Assembly: GCF_019800665.1 (NCBI RefSeq) | Contig: NZ_JAHVKO010000005.1 | Location: 372,001 to 436,000, forward strand | From: Microbulbifer agarilyticus | Lineage (GTDB): Bacteria; Pseudomonadota; Gammaproteobacteria; Pseudomonadales; Cellvibrionaceae | Length of the DNA: 64,000 bases | Direction: 5' to 3' | Made by a program: the position numbers and the translations under genes | Shown here: one piece after another, positions 63,203 to 64,000 of the stretch | Layout: each line of letters starts with the position of its first letter | Numbering within the stretch: the stretch's first letter is position 1 | The notes under the pieces: generated by a model | Databases searched by the model: none | What the model was told of the DNA's origin: nothing | What the model saw: only the letters and a program-made list of their open reading frames with translations

Positions 63203-64000
63203 ATGAGTCAAGAAAACTTGCAGGCCCTGCAGCGGGCCCTGGCAGAGCAGCAGGTTCAGGGGTTTCTGGTACCCCGCTGCGACGAGTATCAAAATGAGTA
63301 TGTACCGGCTGCTGACGAGCGCCTGGCCTGGCTCACAGGCTTTGACGGGTCAGCCGGACTTGCCGCCCTCGCTCACGCGCGTACGGCACTGTTTGTCGAC
63401 GGCCGCTACACGCTGCAGGCACAGCAACAGATCGGGGACCAGCCCATCGAGCAACAGAGCCTCGCCGCAACCGACATTGCCAACTGGCTCTGTGACACCC
63501 TCAAACCCGGCGATACCCTCGGCTTCGACCCGCGTTTGCATACCGAGCCCGGACTTGCCCCCCTCAAACAGCGCCTGAGTGAACAGGGTGTTGAGCTGCG
63601 GGCACTGGATACCAATCCGATAGACCAGATCTGGCCGGACCGCCCTGCCGCTCCCAGTGGCGCGGCACTGCCACACCCCAAGATCTTCACCGGCGAAGAC
63701 TCCCTGAGCAAACGTCAGCGAATTGCCGAGGAACTCAAACAGAAACAGCAGCACGCCCTGTGGCTCGCCAACCCGGAAGTCTGCGCCTGGCTGTTCAATA
63801 TCCGCGGAAGCGATATCCCCCACTTGCCGGTGGCGCTGAGCATGGGGTTCCTGTATCAGGATGGATCCGGCACGCTGTATCTCGCCGCCGATGCCAACAG
63901 CGAGGCACTGCAAAAGCACCTCGGCAACGACATCGAAGTAGTGCACGACAAAGACAGCTTGTTCAGCGCAGCCGAGCGGCAGCACGTGCAGAACGTTTGG
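63203..64000 (+). CDS. M24-family Xaa-Pro aminopeptidase, N-terminal part (cut by window end)
   Basis: Open frame from the ATG at 63203 to the last base, 266 codons without a stop. The sequence is the creatinase N-terminal pair of domains seen in the long (about 600-residue) aminopeptidase P group: QGFLVPRCDEYQNEYVPAAD, ERLAWLTGFDGSAGLAAL, ALFVDGRYTLQAQQQI, LGFDPRLHTEPGL and the start of domain II (EVCAWLFNIRGSDIPHLPVALS). The metal-binding catalytic domain would follow outside. It would cleave the bond before proline in peptides, in the cytoplasm. Divergent from prfC across a 166-base spacer. Confidence 0.9.
   Translation, partial: MSQENLQALQRALAEQQVQGFLVPRCDEYQNEYVPAADERLAWLTGFDGSAGLAALAHARTALFVDGRYTLQAQQQIGDQPIEQQSLAATDIANWLCDTLKPGDTLGFDPRLHTEPGLAPLKQRLSEQGVELRALDTNPIDQIWPDRPAAPSGAALPHPKIFTGEDSLSKRQRIAEELKQKQQHALWLANPEVCAWLFNIRGSDIPHLPVALSMGFLYQDGSGTLYLAADANSEALQKHLGNDIEVVHDKDSLFSAAERQHVQNVW

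Noticed and set aside
1-64000. tRNA, rRNA, insertion sequences or attachment sites
   Set aside because: Looked for cloverleaf-like sequences, transposase motifs and terminal repeats; none was seen by eye.

Overview
The window reads as chromosome of a free-living, probably marine gammaproteobacterium. Gene content (complete rsx/rnf operon, tryptophan 2,3-dioxygenase, methylglyoxal synthase, a YghU-type disulfide-bond oxidoreductase, an AlgP-like Lys/Ala-rich histone-like protein, many lipoproteins and TonB-type parts) and a GC-rich base composition fit the Cellvibrionales, Microbulbifer or a close relative. That placement is inference from gene content. I see no rRNA, tRNA, CRISPR array, insertion sequence or prophage.

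Layout. 1-5.2 kb: the end of a yqjD/E/K-like stress membrane operon, a NIT-ANTAR nitrate-type antiterminator, a sirtuin, yghU, a transglutaminase-like protein and a GNAT acetyltransferase. 5.5-11.4 kb: the six-gene electron-transport operon rsxABCDGE, closed by a clear terminator. 11.9-20.4 kb: a TetR regulator, an unusual MltF-like lytic transglycosylase with two substrate-binding domains, a paired diheme cytochrome c lipoprotein and beta-helix lipoprotein with a perfect palindrome upstream, a Yip1-family membrane protein and a branched-chain aminotransferase.

21.2-37.3 kb is the part that looks least described: thirteen consecutive plus-strand genes ended by a strong terminator. They encode a TPR/TonB-C-like exported protein, a poly-serine lipoprotein, a second lipoprotein, a membrane-anchored coiled-coil/TPR protein, a five-PEGA-domain protein carrying a SUMF1-type domain, a small secreted acidic protein, a MotA/TolQ/ExbB-type channel subunit, a degenerate Hsp70/actin-like protein, two membrane-anchored von Willebrand A (VWA) proteins, two more lipoproteins and an M48 metalloprotease lipoprotein. 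Both VWA proteins start with a short basic segment and then a membrane helix beginning Phe-Leu-Asp, placed like the Leu-Asp-Val of ExbD. I propose that they are ExbD/MotB-like partners of the ExbB-like subunit, giving a proton-driven envelope machine whose periplasmic output domain is VWA.

37.4-45.7 kb: a periplasmic glycerophosphodiesterase behind a candidate Pho box, a membrane diguanylate cyclase, an enoyl-CoA hydratase, kynA, an orphan ExbD, mgsA, and two uncharacterised genes. 45.8-54 kb: the histone-like gene with a 62-base perfect palindrome behind it, an RND efflux pair, a cyclic-nucleotide-binding protein without a visible DNA-binding domain, and a TonB-C protein with a chalcone-isomerase-like front. 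54-64 kb: an M13 peptidase, an MFS-acyltransferase fusion, tpx, an M28 peptidase, the group prfC-acyltransferase-small membrane protein, and the first 266 codons of an M24 aminopeptidase running off the end.

All family assignments come from reading motifs and remembered family features; no database search was run.
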